Part shown: positions 45,727 to 55,312 of the stretch, piece by piece
Layout of the letters: the number at the start of each line of letters is the position of its first letter
Numbering within the stretch: the stretch's first letter is position 1
Assembly: GCF_005938655.1 (NCBI RefSeq)
Contig: NZ_VCQT01000022.1
Location: 186,001 to 250,000 of the forward strand
Origin: Alloalcanivorax gelatiniphagus
Lineage (GTDB): Bacteria > Pseudomonadota > Gammaproteobacteria > Pseudomonadales > Alcanivoracaceae
Length of the DNA: 64,000 nt
Direction: 5' to 3'
Translations under genes and position numbers: made by a program
Notes under the pieces: generated by a model
Databases searched by the model: none
What the model was told of the DNA's origin: nothing
The model's input: only the letters and a program-made list of their open reading frames with translations

Positions 45727-48084
45727 TCACTTTGGTCCGAGCTTGACCAGTCGCAGGCGCAGCGCATTCACGATCACGCTGACCGAAGACAGCGACATAG
45801 CCGCCGCCGCAAAAATCGGTGACAGCAGGATGCCGAAAAACGGGTATAGAACGCCGGCCGCTATCGGCACACCCGCAGAGTTATAGACAAAGGCAAAAAA
45901 CAAGTTCTGCCGGATATTGCGCATGGTTGCCAGCGACAATCGACGTGCTTCCACAATGCCCATGAGATCGCCGCGCAACAGGGTAATGCCGGCGCTTTCG
46001 ATGGCCACATCAGTGCCCGTGCCCATGGCTACGCCTACATCGGCGGTTGCCAGAGCCGGAGCGTCGTTCACCCCGTCACCAGCCATCACCACAACACGGC
46101 CCTCATCTTTCAGGCGCTGAACGATCTTGCCCTTATCCTCCGGAAGCACTTCCGCTTCCACTTCATCGATGTGCAATTTACGGGCAACCGCCTCGGCCGA
46201 CGTCCGGTTGTCGCCGGTGAGCATGACGACTCGGATGCCGTCTTTCTGCAGTGCAGAAATAGCCGCTTCAGTGGTTTCTTTCACCGGATCGGCGATGGCA
46301 AGCAAACCGGCCACTTTGCCGTCTACGGCCGCGAAAATAACAGTCGCCCCATCCTGGCGGAGCTGGTCGGCTTCGCTTTCAAAGTCCGCGGTGTCCACAT
46401 TTTCCGCTTCCATCAACAGCCGGTTTCCGAGCAATACCCGTCGTCCATCAATCCTACCGGTGACGCCCTTCCCATTGGGTGAATCAAAATCTTCCGCGTC
46501 CGGTAGTTTCAAGCCCATGGTCTTTGCTTTATCGAGAATGGCGTGGGCCAGCGGATGCTCACTGCCCTTTTCCAGGCCGCCGGCGAATCGCATGAGCTCA
46601 TCCTCGCTGCCCCCGGCAGCTGGCACCAGTTTGGTCACCTGAGGTTTGCCTTCAGTCAGTGTGCCCGTCTTATCCACCACCACGGTGTCCACTTTCTCCA
46701 TACGCTCAAGTGCTTCGGCATCGCGGATCAGCACACCGCTCTGAGCACCCCGCCCAACGCCGACCATAATCGACATGGGCGTTGCCAGCCCCAAAGCACA
46801 GGGGCAAGCAATAATCAGCACGCTCACCGCAGCAATCAGACCGAATGCCATCGGGGGCGTCGGCCCGAACAACGACCAGGCTATAAAGGCGATAATGGCG
46901 ATCACGATCACCGCAGGCACAAAATAGCCCGCGACCCTGTCGGCCAGGCCCTGAATGGGCGCGCGGCTGCGTTGGGCGCTGGCCACCATCTGCACAATCT
47001 GGGACAGCATGGTGTCCCGGCCCACCTTGTCCGCACGCATGATGAAACTGCCCTGCTGGTTGATGCTGCCGCCGATCACCTGGTCTCCTGACTTTTTGCT
47101 GACCGCCAACGGCTCACCGGTCACCATGGACTCATCCACGTTGGAGCTGCCTTCGAGCACCTCGCCGTCTAGCGGAACCTTGTCGCCCGGACGCACCCGC
47201 AGGCGGTCGCCGACCTTGACCTGATCCAGCGATACATCGGACTCACCGCCATCATCGTCCAGTTTCCTGGCCGTTGCCGGCGCCAGATCTAACAGAGCCT
47301 TGATGGCCCCGGAGGTTTTCTCCCGGGCGCGCAATTCCAGCACCTGTCCAAGCAGCACCAGCACCACAATGACCGCTGCCGCCTCAAAGTACACTGCCAC
47401 TGAGCCGTCGGCCTGCCGGAAAGCGCCCGGGAATACCTGGGGCGCAAGTGTGGCGACCAGGCTGTAGATCAGGGCCACGCCGGTACCAATGGCTATCAGC
47501 GTGAACATGTTCAGGTTACGGCTAACCACGGATCTCCAACCCCGGACGAAGAAGGGCCAGCCGCACCAGAGCACCACGGGCGTTGCCAGCACCAACTGAA
47601 TCCAGTTGGACATCTGTGGAGCAATCATATGGTCAAGCCCGGTCAGATGCCCGCCCATTTCCAGGACCAGTACAGGCAAGGTCAGCACCAGCCCGATCCA
47701 AAACCGGCGGGTCATGTCCGTAAGTTCTGCAGAGGGGCCATCATCCAGGCTCACCTGCTCGGGCTCCAGAGCCATACCACAGATGGGGCAGTCCCCTGGC
47801 CCTTGCTGTCGAATTTCCGGGTGCATGGGGCACGTATACATCGTACCTGGCGCAACCGGCTCTTGCGGCTTGTCTTCCTCACCGAGGTACTGCTCAGGGT
47901 CCTCGTCGAATTTGGACTGGCAGCGCGAGGAGCAGAAGTACCAGGTTTTACCGCCATGCTGGCTGCGGTGTTCCGCGGTATGCGGATCGACTGCCATGCC
48001 GCAAACCGGATCCTTGGCGGTGTGCCCGCCAGGTTCTTTATCGGCGTGGTGATCGTGGTCATGGGCGTGATGGTGCTCAGCCAT
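45727..48084 (-). CDS. copper-type P1B ATPase with His-rich, YHS and HMBD N-terminus
   Basis: A 785-residue heavy-metal efflux pump. The N-terminus has a His-rich stretch ([10 protein letters not shown], residues 4-13), a YHS domain ([12 protein letters not shown] ... [12 protein letters not shown]) and a metal-binding domain (YTCPMHPEI ... [10 protein letters not shown]). The pump core has CPC in [15 protein letters not shown], the phosphorylation site [17 protein letters not shown] and the hinge [19 protein letters not shown] plus MSIMVG in the following helix indicate Cu(I)/Ag(I) transport. No classical CxxC HMA domain is present. I place the start at 48084 because AGGAGATCAGA precedes it. 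It overlaps the 75-residue membrane-protein gene by 8 bases. Confidence 0.92.
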   Translation of the reverse strand: MAEHHHAHDHDHHADKEPGGHTAKDPVCGMAVDPHTAEHRSQHGGKTWYFCSSRCQSKFDEDPEQYLGEEDKPQEPVAPGTMYTCPMHPEIRQQGPGDCPICGMALEPEQVSLDDGPSAELTDMTRRFWIGLVLTLPVLVLEMGGHLTGLDHMIAPQMSNWIQLVLATPVVLWCGWPFFVRGWRSVVSRNLNMFTLIAIGTGVALIYSLVATLAPQVFPGAFRQADGSVAVYFEAAAVIVVLVLLGQVLELRAREKTSGAIKALLDLAPATARKLDDDGGESDVSLDQVKVGDRLRVRPGDKVPLDGEVLEGSSNVDESMVTGEPLAVSKKSGDQVIGGSINQQGSFIMRADKVGRDTMLSQIVQMVASAQRSRAPIQGLADRVAGYFVPAVIVIAIIAFIAWSLFGPTPPMAFGLIAAVSVLIIACPCALGLATPMSIMVGVGRGAQSGVLIRDAEALERMEKVDTVVVDKTGTLTEGKPQVTKLVPAAGGSEDELMRFAGGLEKGSEHPLAHAILDKAKTMGLKLPDAEDFDSPNGKGVTGRIDGRRVLLGNRLLMEAENVDTADFESEADQLRQDGATVIFAAVDGKVAGLLAIADPVKETTEAAISALQKDGIRVVMLTGDNRTSAEAVARKLHIDEVEAEVLPEDKGKIVQRLKDEGRVVVMAGDGVNDAPALATADVGVAMGTGTDVAIESAGITLLRGDLMGIVEARRLSLATMRNIRQNLFFAFVYNSAGVPIAAGVLYPFFGILLSPIFAAAAMSLSSVSVIVNALRLRLVKLGPK

Positions 48085-48304
48085 TCTGATCTCCTGTTTT
48101 ATCGGCGGGCCAGTCTGCAAATGCAATGAAATACAGCAGAACCAGATTGACGATAGGGATCAGTATCAGTACACCCATCCACCCCGGATACCCCGTGCGC
48201 TGGCAAATACGCCAGGCCGGAATGACGACCACAATGGCAATCACCAGCATCCACAGCCAGTGGCCTGCCCACATGGTGTTCCCGAACATGTTATCTCCCA
48301 TCAT
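48077..48304 (-). CDS. small two-helix membrane protein (75 aa)
   Basis: A 75-residue protein with two hydrophobic helices ([40 protein letters not shown]) and a charged C-terminus. [17 protein letters not shown] core like this is seen in small membrane proteins next to copper genes, but I cannot name a family. It overlaps the ATPase start by 8 bases, so translation is coupled; it could be an accessory subunit. ATGATGGG lies at the start, with AGAGAGG upstream. Confidence 0.7.
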   Translation of the reverse strand: MMGDNMFGNTMWAGHWLWMLVIAIVVVIPAWRICQRTGYPGWMGVLILIPIVNLVLLYFIAFADWPADKTGDQNG

Positions 48305-48331
48305 GGCAATAGCCTCTCTTCCTGATTCAGA

Positions 48332-49684
48332 TTAATGATGATGCGCATGACTCTCTTCCTGTTTCGCTTGCGCCGATTCCGGTGATCTTTTAAGGAAAAT
48401 CTGCTCGGATACTGCAATCACGATCATGGTCACGACTGCCACGCTGATGACGAACGGGTCCGTATTAAGCTTTACCCAGACGAAGCCGCCCAGCGCCAAA
48501 AGATCCAACAAGATGGCTGTTGCTGGCACCCAGGTGTTGGCCTTGATGTCTTTGCGAAGATAGCGCAGTACACCCCAGTGAATGGCAATGTCCATAATCA
48601 GGTAAAACACGATACCCAGCGCGGCAATTCGTGACAGATCAAAGAAGGCGGTGAGGATCAGCCCCAGGACAACGGTATACACCAGTGTGTGTTTCTGGAT
48701 GCTGCCGGGCATGCCAAAATGCCGATGTGGTACGAGCTTCATCTCCGTCAGCATCGCCAGCATGCGGGATACCGCGAAGACGCTGGCGAGAATACCGCCC
48801 GCCGTGGCCATCATGGCAATAGCGACAGTAAACCAGACACCGTAATCGCCGAGAGCGGGACGCGCAGCGGCCGCCAGAGAGTAGTCCTGCGTTTTGATGA
48901 TTTCCGCCAGGGACAGGTTACTGGCAACGGCGAAACCGACCAGGGTGTAGATCACCACGCAGGCTGCGATGGAAATAATAATCGCTCGCCCCACGTTTCT
49001 CTTGGGGTCTATGACTTCCGAGCCGCTGTTGGTGATGGTGGTAAAACCTTTGAAGGCCAGAATGCCAAGGGCCGTTGCCCCCAGGAAATTGCCAAAGGTT
49101 CCAGCCTCACCGGGGCTAGAGAAATCAACAGAAACACTGTCGGCAATCCAGATACCCACCAGCCCGAAAACCAGAATGCCTCCGATCTTCAGGATACCTA
49201 TAAAGGAAGCCACGCCCTGAATCATTCGGTTGCCCAACAGATTGATCAGAAACGCGGCCAGAATTAGTGAGACGCCAAGAATGGGCACCATGCGGCCACT
49301 TTCATCGCCATCGAACAGTTGCATGGTGTAAGAACCGAAGGTTCGCGCAAGAAAGCTCTGGGCAATCACCATCGAGAAATACATCAGCAAAGCATTGAAA
49401 GCCGTCGGTAACCGATTGCCATAGGCTTTGTGCAGGTACATGCCTATGCCCCCGGCTGACGGGTAGGCATTGGAAATTTTGATGTAGGAATAGGCACTGA
49501 AGCTTACGATTACCGCCGCGGCCAGAAACGCCAACGGGAAAAGAACGCCAGTCATCTGCGCCATCTGCCCGGTAAGGGCGAAGATACCGGCGCCAATCAT
49601 GACACCGGTGCCCAGCATAACAGTTCCCGGAAGTGTAAGACTGCCTTTCTGATAGCGCGTGGTTCTGTCGTGCGTGCTGCTCAT
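48332..49684 (-). CDS. APC-superfamily permease with His-rich C-terminus
   Basis: A 450-residue transporter with about 12 membrane helices. The N-terminal signature LPGTVMLGTGVMIGAGIFAL and the central FKGFTTITNSGSEVIDPKRN are typical of amino-acid/polyamine permeases. Unusually, the C-terminus ends AKQEESHAHHH, a possible metal-binding tail. It lies inside the copper operon between CopB and the small membrane protein, same strand. It may import or export an amino acid used as a copper ligand, or be a passenger; sequence alone does not decide. Confidence 0.85.
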   Translation of the reverse strand: MSSTHDRTTRYQKGSLTLPGTVMLGTGVMIGAGIFALTGQMAQMTGVLFPLAFLAAAVIVSFSAYSYIKISNAYPSAGGIGMYLHKAYGNRLPTAFNALLMYFSMVIAQSFLARTFGSYTMQLFDGDESGRMVPILGVSLILAAFLINLLGNRMIQGVASFIGILKIGGILVFGLVGIWIADSVSVDFSSPGEAGTFGNFLGATALGILAFKGFTTITNSGSEVIDPKRNVGRAIIISIAACVVIYTLVGFAVASNLSLAEIIKTQDYSLAAAARPALGDYGVWFTVAIAMMATAGGILASVFAVSRMLAMLTEMKLVPHRHFGMPGSIQKHTLVYTVVLGLILTAFFDLSRIAALGIVFYLIMDIAIHWGVLRYLRKDIKANTWVPATAILLDLLALGGFVWVKLNTDPFVISVAVVTMIVIAVSEQIFLKRSPESAQAKQEESHAHHH

Positions 49685-49710
49685 ACAACCTCCTGTTGTT
49701 TTGAACGGCG

Positions 49711-49722
49711 TTTGATACTCAA
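49711..49722. promoter_or_regulatory. shared 12-mer upstream of the permease gene
   Basis: TTTGATACTCAA at 49711-49722 is repeated exactly at 53107-53118, just before the response-regulator gene. Both are within about 35 bases of a start codon in the copper region. A candidate regulator site, unproven. Confidence 0.35.
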
Positions 49723-49813
49723 TAAATAGCCAATGCTGGCTTGGGTAGATCTCACTTGCATCAATGTCGAGAAAAACGGGCCAAAGAAATATCTTTAGCC
49801 CCTAAGTACCTGA

Positions 49814-50563
49814 TCAGAGTGCGATGCGCGCTCCAATCACAGCAAACCAATCTGCTGTACTGCCGCCGTCCGCTTCGGCAAAGTCGGCACTATCGCCGTA
49901 TTTGCGCTCATGCACCACGCCCACATAAGGCGAGAACGCACGGTCTATCAGGTCGTAGCGGAGCCGGAGGCCGGTTTCGGTGGAAACCAATCCTTTGCCG
50001 ATGCCAATTTCCCTGTCTTCACTGAACGCTACCGTCGCATCCAGCGTTGCGGAAAGGATCCAATAGTTAGTGAGCAGCAGCTCGTACTCTGCGTCAAGTT
50101 CGGCTGAGGTATCTCCATCCTTGCTGACATACAAGTTTGCATCGATCTCAAACCATTGGGGTGCCAGCCCGGCTACACCGAGAACAGCATACGTACGATC
50201 CGGTCCCTCGGGGGTGTCGAAGCGAACACCCGCTTTGGCGTCGAAGAACTTGGAAATGGGGATCTGGCCGACCAGCTGGTTTTCCAGTGATTCGTAGGCC
50301 CGCTCCTCCAGGCTGTACTCACCTTTTGAAATCCACCGGAGTTTCAGCTCGTCGGTGCCGTAGAAGGCATCCGCATCCCAGACGCCCAGCTCCTCGTCAT
50401 CGTCGCTGTAGCGGTACTCAAATTCCTCGAATTGAACGCCCCAGGTTGTGAGCGGCTGTTTACGAGCCGTGGTGTCGGAAATCATTTCCTGAGCTGTCAC
50501 CGCCGTTGAGACACCAATAGAGGCAAGAAAACTGACGGCGACAAGTGATCGAATACAACTCAT
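49814..50563 (-). CDS. copB: copper resistance protein B (CopB), outer membrane
   Basis: A 249-residue protein with a signal peptide (about residues 1-24, ending VTAQ) and the CopB beta-barrel signatures: WGVQFEEFEYRYSDDDEELG near the N-terminus, LKLRWISKGEYSLEERAYES and LRLRYDLIDRAFSPYVGVVH. It would bind or sequester copper at the outer membrane. It is shorter than many CopB proteins because the usual Met/His-rich N-terminal extension is absent; that feature sits in the oxidase instead. Its ATG overlaps the copA stop. Confidence 0.9.
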   Translation of the reverse strand: MSCIRSLVAVSFLASIGVSTAVTAQEMISDTTARKQPLTTWGVQFEEFEYRYSDDDEELGVWDADAFYGTDELKLRWISKGEYSLEERAYESLENQLVGQIPISKFFDAKAGVRFDTPEGPDRTYAVLGVAGLAPQWFEIDANLYVSKDGDTSAELDAEYELLLTNYWILSATLDATVAFSEDREIGIGKGLVSTETGLRLRYDLIDRAFSPYVGVVHERKYGDSADFAEADGGSTADWFAVIGARIAL

Positions 50564-52317
50564 GCCTCACCTCCATCTTCAGCAATCACGTCTGTTTTGG
50601 CCTGCGTTGAATCTGGCCCACCTTCAACAATGACCTTGCGGAACATACCAGCGGCCGCGTGATAGGACAGGTGACAGTGGAACGCCCACTGGCCGGGCGC
50701 GTCGACCTCGGTTTCCATGTAAACCGTGGTGCCTGGCTGCACACTGACCGTGTGCTTGATCGGGTTCCATTGGTCTGCACCAACATCGAGAATGGACCAC
50801 ATGCCGTGCAGGTGCATAGGGTGAGTCATCATGGTCTCGTTCACGAATTTGAAGCGAACTCGCTCACCGTATTTGAGACGAATTGGGTCTGCGTCTTCGT
50901 ACTTGACGCCATTAATGCTCCAGATATAACGCTCCATATTGCCGGTCAAACGAAGCTCAATTTCCCGGGTCGGTTCGCGGTCTTCATACAGTGGATCTTG
51001 GGCCTTCAGGTCAGCATAGGACAGGAACTTGCCGCCATTGGCTGCCGTGGGTACAAGGCCACTTCCCTTGGCGTAAAAGGGGTCGCTTTGGCCGCCTTTT
51101 CCCATCGCCATGGAACCATGATCCATGCCTTCCATGTTGGAATGATCCATGCTGTCCATGTTGGAGTGGTCCATTCCCTCCATTGAGGAGTGATCCATCC
51201 CGGACATATCTTCTGAGCTGTCCATATCCATGTTCCCATGATCCATGCCCGCCATGCTGCCATGGTCCATACCAGGCATACCGCCCATATCAGCCATTGT
51301 CAGGCGGGCAGGTTCACGCAGTTGCGGCACGGCCGCTTCCATACCCTTTTCAGGGGCCAGTGTTGCCCTGGCATAGCCGGAACGCCCCATGGATTCAGCG
51401 AAAATGGTGTAGGCCTGCTCATCTTTCGGGTGGACGATCACATCATAGGTTTCCGCCACACCGATCCGGAACTCGTCCACGTTAACGGGCTGAACGTTGT
51501 TGCCATCGGCCTGTACAACCGTCATGTCCAGACCGGGAATCCGTATGTCGAAGTAGGTCGTGGCCGAGGAGTTGATGAACCGCAGCCGGATGCGTTCTCC
51601 GGGCTCAAAAAGGCCAGTCCAGTTCTGCTCGGGACCTTTGCCGTTGATCAGGCCCGTAAAGCCCTGCAAGTCCTCAACGTCCGCTTTCATCATCCGCATG
51701 TCACCCCAGGCCATGCGGTCCCGAATGGTGTTCATCAGACCGTTTTTGGACGCGTCCGAAAAAAACTCCCCCACGGTTTGCTGCTCACGGTTGTAGTAAT
51801 CCGGCATCATTTTCAGGTTGCGCATGATGCGGTCACCGGAATGGGGGTGCTTGTCAGTCAGCTGCACCACGTATTCACGATCGTAGCGGAATGGCTCACG
51901 GCCCTCGGGCTCAATGACAATGGCACCATAGGCCCCGTCTGGCTCCTGAAAACCAGAGTGGCTATGAAACCAGTAGGTGCCTGCTTGCTGGATAGGGAAT
52001 TCATAGGTGAACGTTTCACCCGGCTTGATGCCAGGGAAACTGATACCTGGCACACCGTCCTGATTGAAAGGCAGGATCAGACCGTGCCAGTGAATGGACG
52101 TCATCTCATCCAGGTTGTTGGTCACGTTGATCCGGACGTTCTCGCCTTCCTTGAAACGCATTACCGGTCCCGGAGATGCGCCGTTGTATCCAATGCCTTC
52201 CTTCACAAAATCGCCGGTATCAATTTTTACCCGGTCGACCGTAAGGTCGTATTCGCCGGCCAGAACCATGGCTGGCATCAGCAGGCTCAAAAGCCCTGTC
52301 AAAAAGCGTGGTTTCAT
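50560..52317 (-). CDS. copA: copper-resistance multicopper oxidase (CopA/PcoA type)
   Basis: A 585-residue periplasmic oxidase that converts Cu(I) to less toxic Cu(II). The four copper-ligand motifs are present: HWHGLI, WFHSHS, HPMHLHGMW and HCHLSYHAAAGM. A Met/His-rich insert of repeated MDHSNM-type units lies at about residues 345-405. The N-terminus MKPRFLTGLLSLLMPAMVLA looks like a Sec signal and lacks the twin-arginine motif usual for CopA, which is notable because these enzymes are normally exported folded. ATGA overlap joins it to copB. Confidence 0.93.
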   Translation of the reverse strand: MKPRFLTGLLSLLMPAMVLAGEYDLTVDRVKIDTGDFVKEGIGYNGASPGPVMRFKEGENVRINVTNNLDEMTSIHWHGLILPFNQDGVPGISFPGIKPGETFTYEFPIQQAGTYWFHSHSGFQEPDGAYGAIVIEPEGREPFRYDREYVVQLTDKHPHSGDRIMRNLKMMPDYYNREQQTVGEFFSDASKNGLMNTIRDRMAWGDMRMMKADVEDLQGFTGLINGKGPEQNWTGLFEPGERIRLRFINSSATTYFDIRIPGLDMTVVQADGNNVQPVNVDEFRIGVAETYDVIVHPKDEQAYTIFAESMGRSGYARATLAPEKGMEAAVPQLREPARLTMADMGGMPGMDHGSMAGMDHGNMDMDSSEDMSGMDHSSMEGMDHSNMDSMDHSNMEGMDHGSMAMGKGGQSDPFYAKGSGLVPTAANGGKFLSYADLKAQDPLYEDREPTREIELRLTGNMERYIWSINGVKYEDADPIRLKYGERVRFKFVNETMMTHPMHLHGMWSILDVGADQWNPIKHTVSVQPGTTVYMETEVDAPGQWAFHCHLSYHAAAGMFRKVIVEGGPDSTQAKTDVIAEDGGEA

Positions 52318-52401
52318 CTGTGTTGCTCCGAACTACACGTCATTGAAGCCGGGCCGAGAAACGTGTCTCAGCCCCGCGCTCGCGGACCTCAGTTAAGCGA
52401 G

Positions 52402-52935
52402 TTACTCGAAATTGACCTTACCGTACATCCCGGCCTGATAGTGGCCCGGCACGTTGCAGGCAAATTCGATATTGCCTTTATCAGAGAACTTCCATACCAC
52501 TTCTTTACTTTGGCCCGGTTCCAGCAACACGCTGTTCGGGTCGTCATGCTTCATGGAATGGCCATTCCCCATATCCATATTCATCATGTCGTGGTTCAGC
52601 TTGCCGCCCTGGATGACGCCATGCTCAACCATCATCATCATTTCCTCCTGATGGCCCTCGTGCATCTCTGGGGTGCCGATGTTGAATTCGTGAACGAGGT
52701 TCCCTTTGTTCTCCACCATGAACCGCACCGTTTCCCCGGGGCTTACGGTGATTGATTCCGGTTCATAGTAGTTGTCGTACATTTCGACTGTTATGGTTCG
52801 GCTGACCTCTGAGGCTTTACCAGGTTCACCACTCGCAGCGCCGTGACCGTGGCCTCCGCCATGGGTTCCAGCGGCAAAGGCGGTCGCCGACAATGAGATT
52901 GTTGCGGCAGCAACAAGGAATTTTGATACGATCAT
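52402..52935 (-). CDS. periplasmic cupredoxin (blue-copper-like) protein
   Basis: A 177-residue protein with signal peptide (1-22), a His/Gly-rich segment (GTHGGGHGHG) and one cupredoxin domain (about 45-177). Likely copper ligands are His in NLVHEFN, Cys and His in FACNVPGHYQAGM and the final Met. A Met/His-rich loop (EMMMMVEHG; MNMDMGNGHSMKH) is inserted. It probably carries copper to or from the oxidase encoded next on the same strand. ATG 52935 follows AGGGAG. Confidence 0.9.
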   Translation of the reverse strand: MIVSKFLVAAATISLSATAFAAGTHGGGHGHGAASGEPGKASEVSRTITVEMYDNYYEPESITVSPGETVRFMVENKGNLVHEFNIGTPEMHEGHQEEMMMMVEHGVIQGGKLNHDMMNMDMGNGHSMKHDDPNSVLLEPGQSKEVVWKFSDKGNIEFACNVPGHYQAGMYGKVNFE

Positions 52936-53138
52936 ATAACTTCTCCCTTGAACGGATCTGGCCCAGAAGGCCGGTTTGTTTTACTCAAAACTTGAGCAAT
53001 ATCCAGAAACGGTTGCTATCATCGCTCAGCAACCTGAATCCATGCTGAAAATCGGAATTATTTTTCGTTCAGGCACAATTCAGCTTGGGCAGCAACACTG
53101 ACGGGCTTTGATACTCAAATTGGGAAGGCAGATCAGGA
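52936..53138. promoter_or_regulatory. divergent promoter region of the copper genes
   Basis: The 203-base space between the cupredoxin and response-regulator genes contains an inverted repeat CTCAA-AAC-TTGAG (about 52984-52996), a direct repeat-like TTCAGGCACAATTCAGC (about 53069-53085) and TTTGATACTCAA (53107-53118). These are candidate binding sites for the adjacent regulator. Confidence 0.45.
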
Positions 53139-53807
53139 ATGCGATTACTTCTGGTGGAAGATGATCCCCTGCTGGCGAACGGGCTAAGCGCCCAGCTGGA
53201 AAAGGCCGGCTTCAGCGTGGATACCGCCCGTACAGCACGGGACGCCCGGCAACTCGGGCAGCAGGAAAGCTACCGGGCCGGTATTCTTGACCTGGGCCTG
53301 CCCGACGGTAACGGTCTGGACGTACTGAGGCAGTGGCGGGCGCATAAGGTCAGCTTCCCGGTGCTGATCCTGACCGCCAGAGGAGACTGGCAGGACAAGG
53401 TCAATGGACTGAAGGCCGGCGCCGATGATTACCTCGCGAAACCTTTCCAGACGGAAGAACTGATTGCCCGGCTTCACGCCATCGTGCGGCGAAGCGAAGG
53501 CCGAATAATGGATACCCTGACAGCGGGCCGATTCGAGCTGGACGAAAATCGCCAGACGTTAAGAGCCGGTGACCAGACCGAACATAGCCTGACCGGTACG
53601 GAGTTCCGCTTGCTCCGTTGTCTGATGAGTCGACCCGGGCAGGTTTTCTCGAAAGAACAGCTTCTGGACCAGCTATACAGCCTCGACGACACACCCAGCG
53701 AAAACGTTATCGAGGCCTATGTGCGGCGGCTCAGGAAGCTGGTGGGTCCGGACACCATAAAGACCCGACGCGGTCAGGGGTACCTGTTCGATGCCGATAG
53801 CCGCTAG
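53139..53807 (+). CDS. OmpR/PhoP-family response regulator
   Basis: A 222-residue DNA-binding regulator: receiver domain 1-115 with acidic pocket (VEDDP), phospho-acceptor Asp51 (ILDLGLPDGNG) and the conserved Lys in LAKPF; then a winged-helix domain (about 125-220: LTGTEFRLLRCLMSRPGQVF; ENVIEAYVRRLRKLVG; TRRGQGYLF). It overlaps the histidine-kinase start and is divergent from the copper genes, so it probably controls them as CopR would, although its sequence class is PhoP/QseB-like. Confidence 0.92.
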   Translation: MRLLLVEDDPLLANGLSAQLEKAGFSVDTARTARDARQLGQQESYRAGILDLGLPDGNGLDVLRQWRAHKVSFPVLILTARGDWQDKVNGLKAGADDYLAKPFQTEELIARLHAIVRRSEGRIMDTLTAGRFELDENRQTLRAGDQTEHSLTGTEFRLLRCLMSRPGQVFSKEQLLDQLYSLDDTPSENVIEAYVRRLRKLVGPDTIKTRRGQGYLFDADSR

Positions 53808-55131
53808 ACCTCACTCAGTCAGGGCGATGCTCCTGATTCTGCTGCTTCCGGCCGGTATTGGCCTGATGGCGCTAGCCTGGATCATCCATGGGGCCTTGCT
53901 GGAGAGGATGTCCACGGACTTTGTAGAAAGCCGCCTGAAAGACGAGGTGGCTTTTCTGGAACACCAGATCCGCCAGTCCGGCGGCCGAACTGACACACTC
54001 CAGACCGGCGACTACTTTCAGGAAGTGTTCCACCACGCCTTCGCCATTGCCTCTCCGTCCGGGCAGTCCATTTCACCGAAAACCTGGACACCGCTGCTGA
54101 GGCCGTTGCTCTCGTCCGAACAGGAAGGAGCCGTGAGAGTCCGGGATGCTGAGGTGCCCGCTGCGCCTTCCGAAATGCTGGGGTATCGCCGTGCCTTCAC
54201 GGTCGACGGAAATTCCTTCGTGGTCATTGTTGCTGAGGATATGGAGGCACTGCAGCAAAGTCAGGCCGAACTCCACACCTGGACCGCCGTCGTTTCGGTT
54301 TTACTGGTCATTCTGATGATCGGGAGCATATGGGTGGGCATCAGTCTGGCCCTGCGGCCAGTAGTGGGCCTTCAGGCGAGCCTGAAAAGACTTCAGTCAG
54401 GCGATATTTCCCGTATTAACGCAAATGGCCCGGAAGAATTCCGGCCCCTCGTCCGGCAACTCAATCAGCTGCTGGATTCACTGGATGACCGGTTGGAACG
54501 CTCCCGTGACGCCCTTGCCAACCTTTCCCACAGTGTGAAAACGCCCATAGCGGCTGTCAGACAGATCCTGGAAGACACGAGCCGCCCGCTCGATAAGAAC
54601 CTGAGACGGGAAATGGCGTCGCGCCTCGACGACATAGATGCTCAGCTTGAGTCAGAAATGCGGCGAAGCCGGTTTGCAGGCCCACAGGTCGGCCAAAGTG
54701 CCTGCCCGGTCAAACAGGCCCGGGACCTGCTGTGGATGGTCGGCCGCCTCTACCCCGATAAATCTTTTGAACTATCAACATATCTGCCTGAACACCGTCG
54801 CTGGCCTGTCGAGGAGCATGATCTGAACGAAATCCTTGGCAACTTGCTGGATAACGCGGGCAAATGGTCGTTCCGCTGGGTGGAGCTCACCCTGGGTGAA
54901 GATCAAGGCCAGTTAAAAATTATCATCAGCGACGATGGGGCCGGCGTCTTAGAGACAGCCCGCTCAAAATTGGGCACGCGGGGATTAAGACTGGACGAGC
55001 AAAAACCCGGTCATGGCCTGGGACTGGCTATTGTCCACGCGATAGTTGAGCGTTATCAGGGGCTGGTTCATTACACGTCGAGTAAAGCGGGAGGTTTTGC
55101 TGCAGTTGTTGAGATTCCTGGTTCAGATTGA
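53791..55131 (+). CDS. PhoQ-like sensor histidine kinase
   Basis: A 446-residue sensor with a first membrane helix at about 13-32, a periplasmic sensor region (about 35-162), a second helix (165-187), HAMP-like linker, and a kinase core. The phospho-His is His247 in ANLSHSVKTPIAAV, the PhoQ-type H-box rather than HELRTP. ATP-binding motifs: NEILGNLLDNAGKWS, ISDDGAGV and GHGLGLAIVHAI. The periplasmic region has no obvious Met/His cluster, so copper sensing is inferred from context. It overlaps the regulator gene by 17 bases. Confidence 0.9.
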   Translation: MPIAARPHSVRAMLLILLLPAGIGLMALAWIIHGALLERMSTDFVESRLKDEVAFLEHQIRQSGGRTDTLQTGDYFQEVFHHAFAIASPSGQSISPKTWTPLLRPLLSSEQEGAVRVRDAEVPAAPSEMLGYRRAFTVDGNSFVVIVAEDMEALQQSQAELHTWTAVVSVLLVILMIGSIWVGISLALRPVVGLQASLKRLQSGDISRINANGPEEFRPLVRQLNQLLDSLDDRLERSRDALANLSHSVKTPIAAVRQILEDTSRPLDKNLRREMASRLDDIDAQLESEMRRSRFAGPQVGQSACPVKQARDLLWMVGRLYPDKSFELSTYLPEHRRWPVEEHDLNEILGNLLDNAGKWSFRWVELTLGEDQGQLKIIISDDGAGVLETARSKLGTRGLRLDEQKPGHGLGLAIVHAIVERYQGLVHYTSSKAGGFAAVVEIPGSD

Positions 55132-55260
55132 TTCGGCGTCACGGTCTTCCCAGGATCAAGTGATACTTCCCTCCAAAATAACCCTAACGCTGTAGTGACA
55201 TTGTGAATCTGACCACCTGATCACTGAAGTCTTCTTTTGGGTCTGTCAGTAAAATGACTG

Positions 55261-55281
55261 CGGGCCAGGAGACCTGGCCCG
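55261..55281. terminator. perfect hairpin after the two-component genes
   Basis: CGGGCCAGG (55261-55269) and CCTGGCCCG (55273-55281) with an AGA loop, 130 bases after the kinase stop. No T-run on the plus strand; a partial one (TTTTA) on the minus side. Confidence 0.45.
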
Positions 55282-55312
55282 AACAAAGCTCACTGCCCTG
55301 CTAGAATGCCGC

